Shown: positions 27,397-36,913 of the stretch, one piece after another
How the letters are laid out: every line of letters starts with the position of its first letter
Position numbering within the stretch: the first letter of the stretch is position 1
Source: Syntrophaceae bacterium UBA6078
GTDB lineage: Bacteria; Desulfobacterota; Syntrophia; Syntrophales; UBA2210
Assembly: GCA_002428735.1 (NCBI GenBank)
Contig: DIXO01000027.1
Span: forward strand, 36,808-100,807
Length of the DNA: 64,000 nt
Direction of reading: 5' to 3'
Translations under genes and position numbers: made by a program
The notes under the pieces: generated by a model
Database searches by the model: none
What the model was told of the DNA's origin: nothing
The model's input: only the letters and a program-made list of their open reading frames with translations

Positions 27397-29997
27397 ATGG
27401 AGTCTTTGGAACGGATCAGCACGGGGGTTGAAGGCCTTGACGAGGTCATCGATTATCTGCGCCTCGGGGACAACGTCGTATGGCGCGTCGACGACATCAA
27501 GGATTATGAAACCTGCGCCCGGCTGTTTGTAAAACAGGCGCTCAGTGACAAGAGAAAAGTCATCTATATGCGCTTTTCCGACCGGGCGCCGATCCTCGAG
27601 AACCATCCGGATATCCAGGTGCGGCGTCTGGACACGGCGAGCGGATTCGAATCGTTCTTCACGGAGGTGTACAACATCGTCACCCGTGAGGGGGTGAAGG
27701 CGTTTTACGTTTTTGACTGTCTCTCCGATCTCTTGGCCGTCTGGGCCAGTGATCTCATGATCGCCAACTTCTTCATGAGTTCCTGTCCTTACCTTTTCGA
27801 GCTGGACACCATCGCCTACTTCGCCCTTCTCCGGGATCGGCATTCTTTCCAGACAACGGCCCGGATCCGCGAAACGACACAGCTCTTCCTGGACCTTTAC
27901 AACGATGAGGGTACCCTGTACGTCCACCCGCTGAAGGTATGGAACCGGTATTCCACCACCATGTTCATGCCCCACGTCCGCGAGGGGAATCGCTTCATTC
28001 CCGTTACCGACAGCACGGAGGCCGCGGAGCTCTCCCCCATCATGTCCCGGAGCGCGAAGGAGCGGGCCAAGCGGAATCTCGACTACTGGGATATTCTCTT
28101 CCTGCAGGCGGAGGAACTCCTTGAAAAGCCATGGGAATCGGAAGCGCGGCAGAAGATGGTCGACAAGCTGTGCAGCATCATGATCACCCGGGACCCGCGG
28201 ATGTCGATCCTCGTGAAAGACAATTTTACCCTTGAGGATATGTTGAGTATCAAAAACCGCCTCATCGGGACGGGGTTCATCGGGGGCAAGACCACCGGCA
28301 TGCTCCTCGCCCGGAAGATTCTGCTCAAAGATCAGTCCTTCAACTGGGAAGCGCAGTTGGAACCGCACGATTCCTTCTATATCGGCTCGGACGTCTTCTA
28401 CACCTACCTGGTCCAGAACGGCTGGTGGAAACCTCTCATGGAGCAGCAGCAGGCGGGGGAAACCTATTTCCAGGCGGCACGGGAACTGGGGGAAAAGATA
28501 CGGCAGGGGACCCTCCCGGACGAGATTCGCGAACAGCTCCTCCAGATTATTGAGTATTTCGGGCAATCGCCTTTCATCGTCCGATCCAGCAGTCTTCTCG
28601 AAGACGCCTTCGGTAACGCCTTTGCCGGCAAGTATGAAAGCTTTTTCTGCGTGAACCAGGGGAGCCCTGAGGAACGCCTTGCCCGGTTCGAAGAGACCGT
28701 CAAGAAGGTATACGCCAGCACGCTGAATGAGAACGCGCTCAGCTACCGCATCCAGAAAGGGCTGCAGCATGCCAACGAACAGATGGCTCTCCTGGTCCAG
28801 CGGGTTTCCGGGAATCGCTACGGGAACTATTTCTTCCCCGATATCGCCGGGGTCGGTCTCTCCTACAACACCTTCGTCTGGAAAAAAGAGATAAACCCGC
28901 AGGCCGGTCTGCTCCGGCTGGTCTTCGGCCTGGGAACGCGAGCGGTCAACCGCGTCGAGGGGGATTATCCGAGAATCGCGGCTCTCGACCTCCCCCTTAT
29001 CAAGCCCTACGCCGGGATGGACGATTCCCGTAAATTTTCTCAGCGCGACGTGGATCTCCTCAACATCGAATCGAATTCCCTGGAGACCGTCGAGCTTCGA
29101 AAACTGACCGGAGAGAATCCGAACCTGCGCCTCGACCGGATCGCCGTCAGGGACCACGAGATGAACCGGGAGATGAAGGAGCACGGCATCACGGGCCAGG
29201 AAGCGTGGATCATCACCTTTGACGACCTGCTCTCAAAGACCCCCTTCGCCGGGGTAATGCGGTCAATGCTCAAGAAGCTTGAGATCGTCTACAATTATCC
29301 GGTGGACATCGAGTTTACCGTTAATTTCACCAGGGACGACCTCTTCGAGATCAACCTGCTCCAGTGCCGCCCCCTGCAGACCATCGGCGAGGAGACGATC
29401 GTCGAGATCCCTCGCGCGATCAGCCCTGAAAAGATCCTCTTCGCCTCGGAGGGAAACTTCTTCGGCGGCAACATCTCCCAGACCATCAGGCGCGTTATCT
29501 ACATCGAACCGCACGGGTACAGCGAGCTTCCCCTCCAGCAGAAATATGAAATAGCGCGGCTGATCGGAAGGTTGAATCGTCAGATTCCCGACAGGAAGAC
29601 GCTCCCCGCACTGCTTCTCGGACCGGGGAGGTGGGGATCAACCACGCCGTCGCTGGGCGTGCCCGTGAGTTTCTCCGAGATCAACCGTGTCGCGGCACTG
29701 GGAGAGGTAGCCTACGTTCACGGCAACCTCATGCCGGAGCTGTCCTTCGGTTCCCACTTTTTCCAGGATCTCGTGGAAATGAGGATCTTCTATATCGCCC
29801 TCTTCCCGGATCAGAAAGAGGTCATTTTCAACCGGGACACACTGAAGAACCGTTTGAATCTCCTCACTGAACTGATTCCCGATTCGGACGCCTACACGGA
29901 CATCGTCACGGTCTGCGATTTCAGGGAGCAGGAACTGCGGCTGGCGGCGGATATCATATCGCAGCGTGTCGTCTGTTTTTCCGATCAGGAACTGTAA
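27397..29997 (+). CDS. KaiC-like N-terminal domain fused to a PEP-synthase-type nucleotide-binding domain
   Basis: The first 230 residues or so resemble KaiC/RecA-like ATPases: ISTGVEGLDEVIDYLRLGDN, KVIYMRFSD, a Walker B-like AFYVFDCLSDLLAVW and an IRETTQLFLDLY segment. The Walker A loop is absent; its place is taken by VVWRVDDIKDYE. From about residue 285 comes a PPDK/PEP-synthase N-terminal domain, with GFIGGKTTGMLLARKIL, PFIVRSSSLLEDAFGNAFAG (about 393) and INLLQCRPLQT (about 651). The last 200 residues contain GPGRWGSTTP and no phospho-histidine motif or PEP-binding barrel. It is therefore not a complete PEP synthase; function unknown, possibly a phosphotransferase or regulatory ATP-grasp enzyme. 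Start chosen at the ATG with AAAGGAAC upstream. It follows carB directly. Confidence 0.72.
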   Translation: MESLERISTGVEGLDEVIDYLRLGDNVVWRVDDIKDYETCARLFVKQALSDKRKVIYMRFSDRAPILENHPDIQVRRLDTASGFESFFTEVYNIVTREGVKAFYVFDCLSDLLAVWASDLMIANFFMSSCPYLFELDTIAYFALLRDRHSFQTTARIRETTQLFLDLYNDEGTLYVHPLKVWNRYSTTMFMPHVREGNRFIPVTDSTEAAELSPIMSRSAKERAKRNLDYWDILFLQAEELLEKPWESEARQKMVDKLCSIMITRDPRMSILVKDNFTLEDMLSIKNRLIGTGFIGGKTTGMLLARKILLKDQSFNWEAQLEPHDSFYIGSDVFYTYLVQNGWWKPLMEQQQAGETYFQAARELGEKIRQGTLPDEIREQLLQIIEYFGQSPFIVRSSSLLEDAFGNAFAGKYESFFCVNQGSPEERLARFEETVKKVYASTLNENALSYRIQKGLQHANEQMALLVQRVSGNRYGNYFFPDIAGVGLSYNTFVWKKEINPQAGLLRLVFGLGTRAVNRVEGDYPRIAALDLPLIKPYAGMDDSRKFSQRDVDLLNIESNSLETVELRKLTGENPNLRLDRIAVRDHEMNREMKEHGITGQEAWIITFDDLLSKTPFAGVMRSMLKKLEIVYNYPVDIEFTVNFTRDDLFEINLLQCRPLQTIGEETIVEIPRAISPEKILFASEGNFFGGNISQTIRRVIYIEPHGYSELPLQQKYEIARLIGRLNRQIPDRKTLPALLLGPGRWGSTTPSLGVPVSFSEINRVAALGEVAYVHGNLMPELSFGSHFFQDLVEMRIFYIALFPDQKEVIFNRDTLKNRLNLLTELIPDSDAYTDIVTVCDFREQELRLAADIISQRVVCFSDQEL

Positions 29998-30040
29998 AAC
30001 GGGACGGAAGGACGCAAGGCAATCAGAAACCCCGGATCGG

Positions 30041-30092
30041 TCACCCTTCACCCGCAAAGGGTGATATGACCGCATACGCGGGACAGCGTATA
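30041..30092. terminator. Convergent-gene hairpins, possible bidirectional terminator
   Basis: Between two converging genes lie an 8-bp inverted repeat, TCACCCTT/AAGGGTGA (30041-30064), and then ATACGC/GCGTAT. Neither is followed by a clear T run, so intrinsic termination is uncertain; the position is right for transcript ends from both sides. Confidence 0.35.
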
Positions 30093-31262
30093 TCAGTGCC
30101 TTAGATGCCGTACAACGGGGCGGTACAGAAACAGATTCCTGCGGATGAAACTGCCGTCTTTTTCAAAATCATCATGTGAATTGCAAACATAGGTGACAAC
30201 CGGATTTCCGCCCCGGGCGAATTCACGGTGTTCCTTTCCGGCGTAACAAAATGTGTTCCTGTCGTACCGAGGGCTGTTCGGATCAACTTCGGGGATGGTC
30301 CCGATCAGAACCTCCGGTTCGGACCATGGCCCCTCCAGTCTGTCGGCCTTCCGGCACAACATCTGATCGCCGTTGTTTCTGACGGACAGATACACGGCGA
30401 CCCATTTTCCCTCGTCGGGGTGGTACCGCACGCTCATCTCCGAAACGGCTGCCTCAAGCACCACCTTCACACGCGCGTGGTCCGGCTCCTGTTCCCACCG
30501 TCCCTCCGTGGTCAAATATTCAACGGCCCGGGCCGGATCATCTAGCCTGCGTATCGGAATGCGGGTGAGAATATTACCGAGCACGGCACGTCCGTCCTTC
30601 GCGCCGCTGTAGAGGGGATAGAAATAGACATGCTCCCCGTAGACGACCGATGTCGTGGCAAAGGCCTGAACGCCATCGAGAATGCCGGGTGTCACGTCCA
30701 CGTAGTCAACAGGCCACCGGTTCGGGTCTTCCTTCTCGAAGTGACCTATCCTGGCGATCTTATGTCCCAGAACCTCGAATTTGAAGGGGCCCTTTATCTC
30801 CGGATTGGCGCGAATCGATACAAGGGGAATATAGAGCATTCCATCCGCCATAAAGGGGTCCTGGGGCCACAGCCATTCATCCTCGCCGAAAGAGGAAACG
30901 AACTGGCCATCTTTCTTTTTCAGCCAGTAGCGGATGTGAAAGACGCCGTCGGGGGTGCAGGTAGAAGTGGCCAGCGTCGTCCCGAGAACCACCTTCATCC
31001 CCACCCGATTTAACCGGCCCTCTTCTTCCGAAACGAAGGAATCTCCAAAGAGCCACAGGACGCGCCGGTCATCCAGTCTGATGGAGTATGCCCCATCCCC
31101 GCCATACCATCCGTCCCTGTCGGGGAAACAGGGCAGGCAGATCGATGACGCTGATCGCGGATCATACGCTCGCTCCGGACCGGATGAACAGGCGGACAGG
31201 AGGATGCATATCAGCAGTACGGCAATCCGGATCGCCCTTTTTGTTGCGCCGTATAGGATCAT
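30093..31262 (-). CDS. DUF4185-like lipoprotein
   Basis: This is a predicted lipoprotein of about 389 residues: a hydrophobic signal (IRIAVLLICILL) ends in the lipobox LSACSS. The body contains repeated WxFGDSF, YIPL and YFYPLYSG segments, reminiscent of the beta-propeller DUF4185 family related to glycoside hydrolase clans. Examples are RVLWLFGDSFVSEEEG and PVVTYVCNSHDDFE near the end. The enzymatic role is unknown, and substrate binding to a surface or secreted glycan is only an inference. I chose the ATG at 31262 because it gives a normal signal length; an ATG at 31307 is also possible. It converges with the KaiC/PEP-synthase-like gene. Confidence 0.68.
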   Translation of the reverse strand: MILYGATKRAIRIAVLLICILLSACSSGPERAYDPRSASSICLPCFPDRDGWYGGDGAYSIRLDDRRVLWLFGDSFVSEEEGRLNRVGMKVVLGTTLATSTCTPDGVFHIRYWLKKKDGQFVSSFGEDEWLWPQDPFMADGMLYIPLVSIRANPEIKGPFKFEVLGHKIARIGHFEKEDPNRWPVDYVDVTPGILDGVQAFATTSVVYGEHVYFYPLYSGAKDGRAVLGNILTRIPIRRLDDPARAVEYLTTEGRWEQEPDHARVKVVLEAAVSEMSVRYHPDEGKWVAVYLSVRNNGDQMLCRKADRLEGPWSEPEVLIGTIPEVDPNSPRYDRNTFCYAGKEHREFARGGNPVVTYVCNSHDDFEKDGSFIRRNLFLYRPVVRHLRH

Positions 31263-31410
31263 GCAAGACTTCTTTGACTGTGCTCTGTAAAATTGATTCC
31301 CCATCATCCACGGATTATCCCACCAGGGGGCAAAAGCTCAAACAACATCTCTCCAATGACCAACAGATCGGTATGCTCTTACTACCCAAGCATGTCGAAC
31401 ACCGTTCTTG

Positions 31411-32235
31411 TCATGGTGCGCCGGCCCTGACAAAATCCGTTATGTCTTTGAATAAAGACGGATCCGCGTGGAACGGCCAATCGTTATGCCCGGCGCCTTT
31501 GATGATCCACAGGCGCTTTTTGCCTTCGGGAAGAGCGTCGTACAGATTGATGGCATGCCTGATCGGAAGAATTTCATCATGTTCCGCTCCGATGACGGCG
31601 ATATGCTTCTGGAACGATTGAAGATTCGCCGCGTTGTCATAGGTATCGGTTAAAACCAGCTTCACGGGAAGAAAAGGGAACAGAGATTTAGCAACGGATG
31701 CCAGCGTGTCCCAGGGCGTAATGAGCATGATACCGGCCACGGGAAGGTCTGTCCCTTTCACGACAGCGGCGGCGACGCCACAGCCAAGCGATTCGCCAAG
31801 CACATAGAGGGGGGGTCCGTATTGCTCGGACGCGTAGCGCACTGTCTCCAGCCCATCGGCGACAAAAGGTTTTTCCCCCACCTTTCCCGGACGTCCTCCG
31901 TATTTCGGGTATTCCGCCAGGATGACGCGGAAGCCCAGCTCCATGAACGGCGTTACATAGAACGTCCGGTCGAGTGCCGTGCCGCCATTGCCGTGAAAGA
32001 GAACAATGGTACCATGGGGAGCGGGCGCTTCCCCGGCGGCAATCAGCCCCTGATAATCTCCGTCCGTCTCCTGCCAGAGTTTCACGCCCTCACGCTCAAG
32101 GATGCGGGCGGCAGGCCGCTCCGCGCTGGGAAAATACAGAAATCTGTTCTGCATGTTACACCCCCCCACACACAAGGCCATGATAACGAATAGCAGGATT
32201 TTGTGGGTCGTCTCCCTCTTTTTTTCAAATCCCAT
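31411..32235 (-). CDS. Alpha/beta-hydrolase lipoprotein
   Basis: The 274-residue protein begins with a short signal (ILLFVIMALCVGGCN) whose final cysteine is a likely lipid attachment site. It then shows an alpha/beta-hydrolase fold: oxyanion-region VLFHGNGGTALDR, nucleophile elbow VLGESLGCGVAA (about residues 145-156), acid region around GAEHDEILP and catalytic His in KGAGHNDWPF. This composition resembles the small esterase/BEM46-like group. The substrate cannot be read from sequence. Its start lies about 100 bp from the end of the NlpC/P60 gene on the same strand; the preceding ribosome-binding site is weak. Confidence 0.83.
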   Translation of the reverse strand: MGFEKKRETTHKILLFVIMALCVGGCNMQNRFLYFPSAERPAARILEREGVKLWQETDGDYQGLIAAGEAPAPHGTIVLFHGNGGTALDRTFYVTPFMELGFRVILAEYPKYGGRPGKVGEKPFVADGLETVRYASEQYGPPLYVLGESLGCGVAAAVVKGTDLPVAGIMLITPWDTLASVAKSLFPFLPVKLVLTDTYDNAANLQSFQKHIAVIGAEHDEILPIRHAINLYDALPEGKKRLWIIKGAGHNDWPFHADPSLFKDITDFVRAGAP

Positions 32236-32333
32236 CAGGCGTGATCCGGTTGTCTTCTGTCAGAGGCTCCCTCGTTCCATGTTTCGAGAAGCTGGTGCGG
32301 CCCAAATCCGGCGAATGTTTTCCCTCGGTCCCC

Positions 32334-33107
32334 TTATAGATAGGTCCTGGCGCCGGCATAGCGTTTTTTATAATAGGAGTTTGAGAGGGAACTGGTCTGC
32401 ACCGTCTTGCCGGATCGCGGCGCGTGGATAAACCTGTCGTCTCCCGCGTAGATCCCCACATGGGAGATCTCCCCCCTGCCGCGGATATCAAAAAAAACCA
32501 GGTCTCCCTTGGCTAATGCATCACTGCTGACAGCAGCGCCCAATTCGTACTGCTGTCTGGACGTGCGGGGCAGGTTCAGACCGTTGAGCCGGTAGATGGC
32601 CATGGCGAGACCGCTGCAGTCGAATCCCTGATCAGCGGATGCGCCTCCCCACTGATAGGGGACGCCGATAAAACTCTGGGCCGTTTTCACGATCTCGTCT
32701 CTGAAGTAGGGTTCATCGCGAGGCGGCCTCTTGGCGATAGCATACTCTTCGGGGCGGACGATATAGTACTCGCCTATTACCCCCATTGCCTTCAGAATTT
32801 CAGCTTCGCGCGCGGCAAGTTCCCGGGTTGGAAAATTGCCGAAGCGCACCTTGTACAATCCCCGTTTGTAGAGGAAATAGTAGGCGTCCAGATTGTCTTC
32901 GTTCAGGCGGTTGGCAAGGCGGGCGGCATTTTCAACCTGCTCAAAAGCGCCGGCCTGAATAGCGTACCCCATCCGGGTGAGCTTTTCAGCCGGCTCAGGG
33001 GGACGGTAATCGGGGGAAGAGATGCGGCGCTGGCCGCACCCTGTCACGCAGAGCAGAATCAGAAGGGGGATGATGATCCCAATGCCCGTTACGTTCCGCG
33101 GATCCAT
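32334..33107 (-). CDS. SPOR-domain and NlpC/P60 peptidoglycan hydrolase, lipoprotein
   Basis: The 257-residue product has a lipoprotein signal (IIIPLLILLCVTGCGQ). A SPOR-like domain follows, MGYAIQAGAFEQVENAARLA to YKVRFGNFPTRELA (about residues 46-115), expected to bind denuded septal glycan strands. A C-terminal NlpC/P60 cysteine peptidase domain comes next, with DCSGLAMAIYRLNG (catalytic Cys), SHVGIYAGDDRFIHAP (catalytic His and third polar residue). It probably cleaves stem peptides in the periplasm at division sites. GGGAG precedes the ATG. The combination of SPOR and NlpC/P60 in one short lipoprotein is unusual but clear. Confidence 0.9.
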   Translation of the reverse strand: MDPRNVTGIGIIIPLLILLCVTGCGQRRISSPDYRPPEPAEKLTRMGYAIQAGAFEQVENAARLANRLNEDNLDAYYFLYKRGLYKVRFGNFPTRELAAREAEILKAMGVIGEYYIVRPEEYAIAKRPPRDEPYFRDEIVKTAQSFIGVPYQWGGASADQGFDCSGLAMAIYRLNGLNLPRTSRQQYELGAAVSSDALAKGDLVFFDIRGRGEISHVGIYAGDDRFIHAPRSGKTVQTSSLSNSYYKKRYAGARTYL

Positions 33108-33167
33108 GGCTCCCTGTAAAAAAACCGGTACGAATATCAGTTGTTAACAGACGAGGCAGCGTCCGGA

Positions 33168-35057
33168 TCAGCTGATTCTTCCGCCGACCGGAGGATCGCC
33201 GTCGAAGGAAACGAGGGAAATCTTTCCTTTTGTCTCCGTCGCCAGGAGCATTCCGTGTGACTCAACCCCCATCAGCTTGACCGGCTTCAGGTTCAGCACG
33301 ACGGCTATCTTCTTTCCCACCAGTTCTTCAGGCCCATAACTCGCGCCGATCCCGGCGACAATGGTCCGCTCCTCGCCCACGTTGATCTTCAGCTTCAACA
33401 GTTTATTCGATCCCTTGACCCGCTCCGCGGCGGTTACCTCGGCCACGCACAGGTCGATCTTTTGAAAATCGTCAAAGGAGATCTCATCCTTGACATCCGT
33501 GAGAACGCCCGCGGGAGCCTCCTGCGGTTTGTGACATTCCACGCGGGGAAAGAGCGATTCGCCGCGGGTCAGGATGCTGCCCGCGGGCAGTCCTCCCCAC
33601 GCGTCCAGGGTGCCGAATTTTTGAGAATCGAGATCCTGTATGCCGAGCCTCTTCAGGATATCCCCGGCGGCATCGGGCATGAAGGGGGTAATCAGGACGG
33701 CTATGAAGCGGAGCGCTTCCAATATGTTGTAGATCACCGCGTTCAAGCGCTCCCGGGCTGCCGGATCCTTGGCCAGGACCCATGGCTCCCGCTCCACGAT
33801 GTACCGGTTCGTCATGTTGATGTAATCCCAGATGGAAATGAGAGCCTTATGGAACTGCAGGGACCGGAATGATGCTTCAACTTCCGGAAAAAGCGTTGCC
33901 GCCGACCCAATCAGGGGGGCGTCATCCGGATGCCGGGTGGCGGCAGGGACTTTTCCGTCGCAATACTTCACCGCCATCGAGATGGACCGGCTGACCAGAT
34001 TCCCCAGATCATTCGCGAGGTCGGCGTTGATCCGCTGGACGAATGCCTCTTCGCTGAAATTTGAATCAAGACCGAAGACCATGTCCCGCATCAGGAAATA
34101 GCGGAACGCGTCCAGCCCGTAGGTGTCCTTCAAATCCAGGGGTTTTACCACCGTCCCCCGGCTCTTCGACATCTTGCTCTGGTCGATGTTCCAGTATCCA
34201 TGCACGTTCAGATGCTGGTAGGGTTCGATCCCCGCCCCCTTCAGCATGGTGGGCCAGTAGATGCCGTGCGGCTTGAGAATATCCTTGGCTATGAGATGCT
34301 GCGAGACGGGCCAGAAGGTACCGAACCGCTCGCCGGCGGGGTAGCCGATGCCGGTCAGATAATTGATCAGCGCGTCAAACCAGACATAGGTGACGTACTT
34401 TTCATCAAAGGGAAGGGTAATCCCCCAGGTCAGCCGCGTCTTGGGCCTCGAGATGCAGAGGTCTTCGAGGGGTTCCTTCAGAAAGGCAAGGGCCTCATTC
34501 CGGTAGCGTTCCGGCCTGATAAAGTCGGGGTTGTCGCGGATATGGCCGATCAGCCAGTCCTGATACTTGCTCATCCTGAAAAAATAGTTGCTCTCCTTCC
34601 GGGTTTCGGGGACGGTAAGGTGATCCGGGCACATGCCGTTCACCAGCTCGCTCTCCCGGTAAAAACGCTCGCACCCCACGCAGTAAAAACCCTCGTACTC
34701 GCCGAAGTATATGTCTCCGGCATCGTATACCTTCTGGAGTATCGACCGCACGACCTCTTTATGATCCGGGTCCGTCGTGCGTACAAAGTAATCGTTGGTT
34801 ATGGAAAGCTTCGGCCACAGGGTTCTGAACTGTCCGCTGATCCTGTCCACATATCTCTGGGGGTCCTCGCCCACCTGCCGGGCCGCCTCCGCGACCTTGT
34901 CGCCATGCTCATCGGTGCCGGTCAGGAAATAGGTCTCGTATCCCGCCATCCGGTAAAATCGCGCCATGACATCGGCCACGATGGTGGTATATGCGTGCCC
35001 CAGGTGGGGGGACGCGTTGACGTAATAGATCGGCGTTGTGACATAAAATCGTTTCAT
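33168..35057 (-). CDS. metG: Methionyl-tRNA synthetase with C-terminal tRNA-binding domain
   Basis: This class I synthetase charges tRNA-Met. The 629-residue protein starts MKRFYVTTPIYYVNASPHLG, with the HIGH-type HLGH. It contains the zinc knuckle region YCVGCERFY and CPDH, the KMSKSRG loop (about residue 297) and a C-terminal Trbp111-like domain with VGKKIAVVLNLKPVKLMGVE. The start is fixed by the ATGA overlap with the ricT-like gene's stop at 35054-35057, so the two are translationally coupled. A longer frame extending to 35246 would lie entirely inside that gene. It heads toward envelope genes, with the NlpC/P60 gene 60 bp downstream. Confidence 0.95.
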   Translation of the reverse strand: MKRFYVTTPIYYVNASPHLGHAYTTIVADVMARFYRMAGYETYFLTGTDEHGDKVAEAARQVGEDPQRYVDRISGQFRTLWPKLSITNDYFVRTTDPDHKEVVRSILQKVYDAGDIYFGEYEGFYCVGCERFYRESELVNGMCPDHLTVPETRKESNYFFRMSKYQDWLIGHIRDNPDFIRPERYRNEALAFLKEPLEDLCISRPKTRLTWGITLPFDEKYVTYVWFDALINYLTGIGYPAGERFGTFWPVSQHLIAKDILKPHGIYWPTMLKGAGIEPYQHLNVHGYWNIDQSKMSKSRGTVVKPLDLKDTYGLDAFRYFLMRDMVFGLDSNFSEEAFVQRINADLANDLGNLVSRSISMAVKYCDGKVPAATRHPDDAPLIGSAATLFPEVEASFRSLQFHKALISIWDYINMTNRYIVEREPWVLAKDPAARERLNAVIYNILEALRFIAVLITPFMPDAAGDILKRLGIQDLDSQKFGTLDAWGGLPAGSILTRGESLFPRVECHKPQEAPAGVLTDVKDEISFDDFQKIDLCVAEVTAAERVKGSNKLLKLKINVGEERTIVAGIGASYGPEELVGKKIAVVLNLKPVKLMGVESHGMLLATETKGKISLVSFDGDPPVGGRIS

Positions 35058-35926
35058 GATCTTCTCCGCGATGCCTGTTTCTTTTTCTCTGTCTTCGGTT
35101 TTGCCTGGGGAGGATCTTTCTGAATGCTGTCTACGGGGACCTCTACCTCTTTTCCATCGCCGAGGTCGACGACAACCATCCTCTCCAGTACGTTCTGCCT
35201 CACCACCGTGCCCCTTCCCTCGCTGGTGGTGACCGTCTTGCCGCATTTGGGCATGTTTTTCCTCGCTTCTGTGTACTGATCATGCTCAAAAGCGAGGCAG
35301 CACATCAGTCTCCCGCACAGGCCTGATATCTTTTCAGGGTTCAAGAGCATATTCTGTTCCTTGGCCATCTTGATCGAAACCGGAGCGAAGGTATCGAGAA
35401 AACTGGCGCAGCAGAGGGCCCTGCCGCACATACCGACACCTCCATATATGCGGGCCTCGGTCCTGACCCAGATCTGCTTCAGCTCGATCCGCGTCTTGTA
35501 TTTCCGCACGAGGTCTTTCACCAGTTCCCTGAAGTCCACCCTGCTTTCCGCGGTAAAGTAAAAGAGGAGTTTGCTTTTGTCGAAGAGGGATTCCACACTG
35601 ACCAGCCGCATGGCAAGATTTCTCTCCCTGATCTTCTCCATGCAATAGGCCAGCGCCTCCTTCTCCAGCCGGACATTCTCTTCATGGACCTTCATATCTT
35701 CAGCAGTTGCTTTGCGTATAATCTTCTGGAGGGCACGGGAGAGCTGATCGCAAGCAAGGACGCGAACACCAGCCGCGACGGATCCCATGGCCGGCCCCGA
35801 CTCGGTATTCACGATCACGGTATCTCCCTCCTCCAGAACGACACCGGTGGCGTCGAAGGAATACACCTTCCCCGTGTTTTTAAATCTGATTCCTACGATG
35901 CTTTTAGTTTCGTACTGTTCCATCAT
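35054..35926 (-). CDS. ricT: PSP1/RicT-family protein
   Basis: The 290-residue protein is of the PSP1 (YaaT/RicT) family. The central domain carries cysteine clusters GMCGRALCCASFL (about residues 164-176) and GLCGRLMCCLAFEHD (about 201-215), plus a further Cys in MPKCGK; in Bacillus RicT these bind iron-sulphur clusters. An N-terminal IVGIRFKNTGKVYSFDA segment and a charged C-tail with KPKTEKKKQASRRRS are also seen. In Bacillus it works with RicA and RicF to adjust RNase Y cleavage; no partner genes are visible here. It lies between holB (23-bp overlap) and metG, an arrangement known from many Gram-negative and Gram-positive genomes. Confidence 0.85.
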   Translation of the reverse strand: MMEQYETKSIVGIRFKNTGKVYSFDATGVVLEEGDTVIVNTESGPAMGSVAAGVRVLACDQLSRALQKIIRKATAEDMKVHEENVRLEKEALAYCMEKIRERNLAMRLVSVESLFDKSKLLFYFTAESRVDFRELVKDLVRKYKTRIELKQIWVRTEARIYGGVGMCGRALCCASFLDTFAPVSIKMAKEQNMLLNPEKISGLCGRLMCCLAFEHDQYTEARKNMPKCGKTVTTSEGRGTVVRQNVLERMVVVDLGDGKEVEVPVDSIQKDPPQAKPKTEKKKQASRRRS

Positions 35927-36908
35927 ACCCCCGGCCTGCGGTCTTGAGCCGGAACGTCATGGACTCCAGCAGCAACTGCCTGTTGGCGTTCTGTTCAATG
36001 GCGCTCTGGGTATCCCGTATGGTCTTTATGTTATGGAGAATCTCGGCTCCCGTCATTGTTTTCGAACATTGTTTTGTGGCTTCAGCGATATCCCGGTGCA
36101 TAATCCTGTCAATATCGTGGAGTTCCCGGTATACCAGCATATCCCGGTACCATTCCCTGAAGATGTCAATCCTTCGCAGGGCGTCATCCCTATCCTTCCC
36201 GAAGCTGTCCGCGAGGAAGATCATATCAAGAGAAGCCGTGCCGGTGGCGGAAAGCAGGCCGGTTATCTCACGTTTAAAGTCAAGGAGTGACTCTTTGCTC
36301 ATCTCCAGCGCCCTGCCGATGCTTCCTCCGGTCGATGAGGCAAGAGCGCGGGCTGACTCTTCATCCATGGACACTCTGTCCCTGAGAAACGATGCGACAA
36401 CCTCGGGCCGCAGTGGTCGGAATCGTATCTTCTGGCACCGAGACAGGATCGTCTGAGGGAGCTTGTGGACACGGGATGTGGTCAGTATCAGGATATTCGA
36501 AGGGCTCGGCTCCTCAAGGGTCTTCAGAAGGGCATTGGCCGACGCGTCGTTCATCCTGTCCGCGTCCGCCACGATGAAAACCCTTTTTCTTCCCTCAAAA
36601 GGCCTGAATTGTATCTGATTCTGAAGATCTCTGATCTGCTCGATCTTGATGAATATCCCGTCCGGTTCTATGAAAACGATATCGGGATGCGTACCCCGGC
36701 CCGTCTTGCTGCAGGAGGGGCATCTGCCGCAGAAATCGGCGTTATCTTCGCGGCAATTGAGAGCCTGCGCGAGTCCCCGGGCCGCCGTTTTTTTTCCGAT
36801 GCCCTGCATGCCATGGAACAAATACGCGTGCGGAACGCGATCTGTGCGCATGGCGCGTTGAAGCATCTCTATCTGCCTGTCCTGACCGTAAATATCGCGA
36901 AACGGCAT
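35904..36908 (-). CDS. holB: DNA polymerase III delta-prime subunit
   Basis: HolB is part of the clamp loader. The 334-residue protein has an AAA+ domain starting with DIYGQDRQIEMLQRAM and the P-loop GMQGIGKKTAA (about residues 34-44). A zinc-finger-like CGRCPSC group follows, then the SRC sensor in ILSRCQKIRFRPL. VFIVADADRMNDASANALL is the Walker B-type segment. The length is normal. It overlaps ricT by 23 bp and is preceded by tmk after 5 bp, forming the tmk-holB-ricT-metG block typical of many bacteria. Confidence 0.93.
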   Translation of the reverse strand: MPFRDIYGQDRQIEMLQRAMRTDRVPHAYLFHGMQGIGKKTAARGLAQALNCREDNADFCGRCPSCSKTGRGTHPDIVFIEPDGIFIKIEQIRDLQNQIQFRPFEGRKRVFIVADADRMNDASANALLKTLEEPSPSNILILTTSRVHKLPQTILSRCQKIRFRPLRPEVVASFLRDRVSMDEESARALASSTGGSIGRALEMSKESLLDFKREITGLLSATGTASLDMIFLADSFGKDRDDALRRIDIFREWYRDMLVYRELHDIDRIMHRDIAEATKQCSKTMTGAEILHNIKTIRDTQSAIEQNANRQLLLESMTFRLKTAGRGYDGTVRN

Positions 36909-36913
36909 ACGCC

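Noticed and set aside
27373..29184. Long open frame on the minus strand opposite the KaiC/PEP-synthase-like gene
   Set aside because: No domain similarity and full overlap with a clear coding gene on the other strand.
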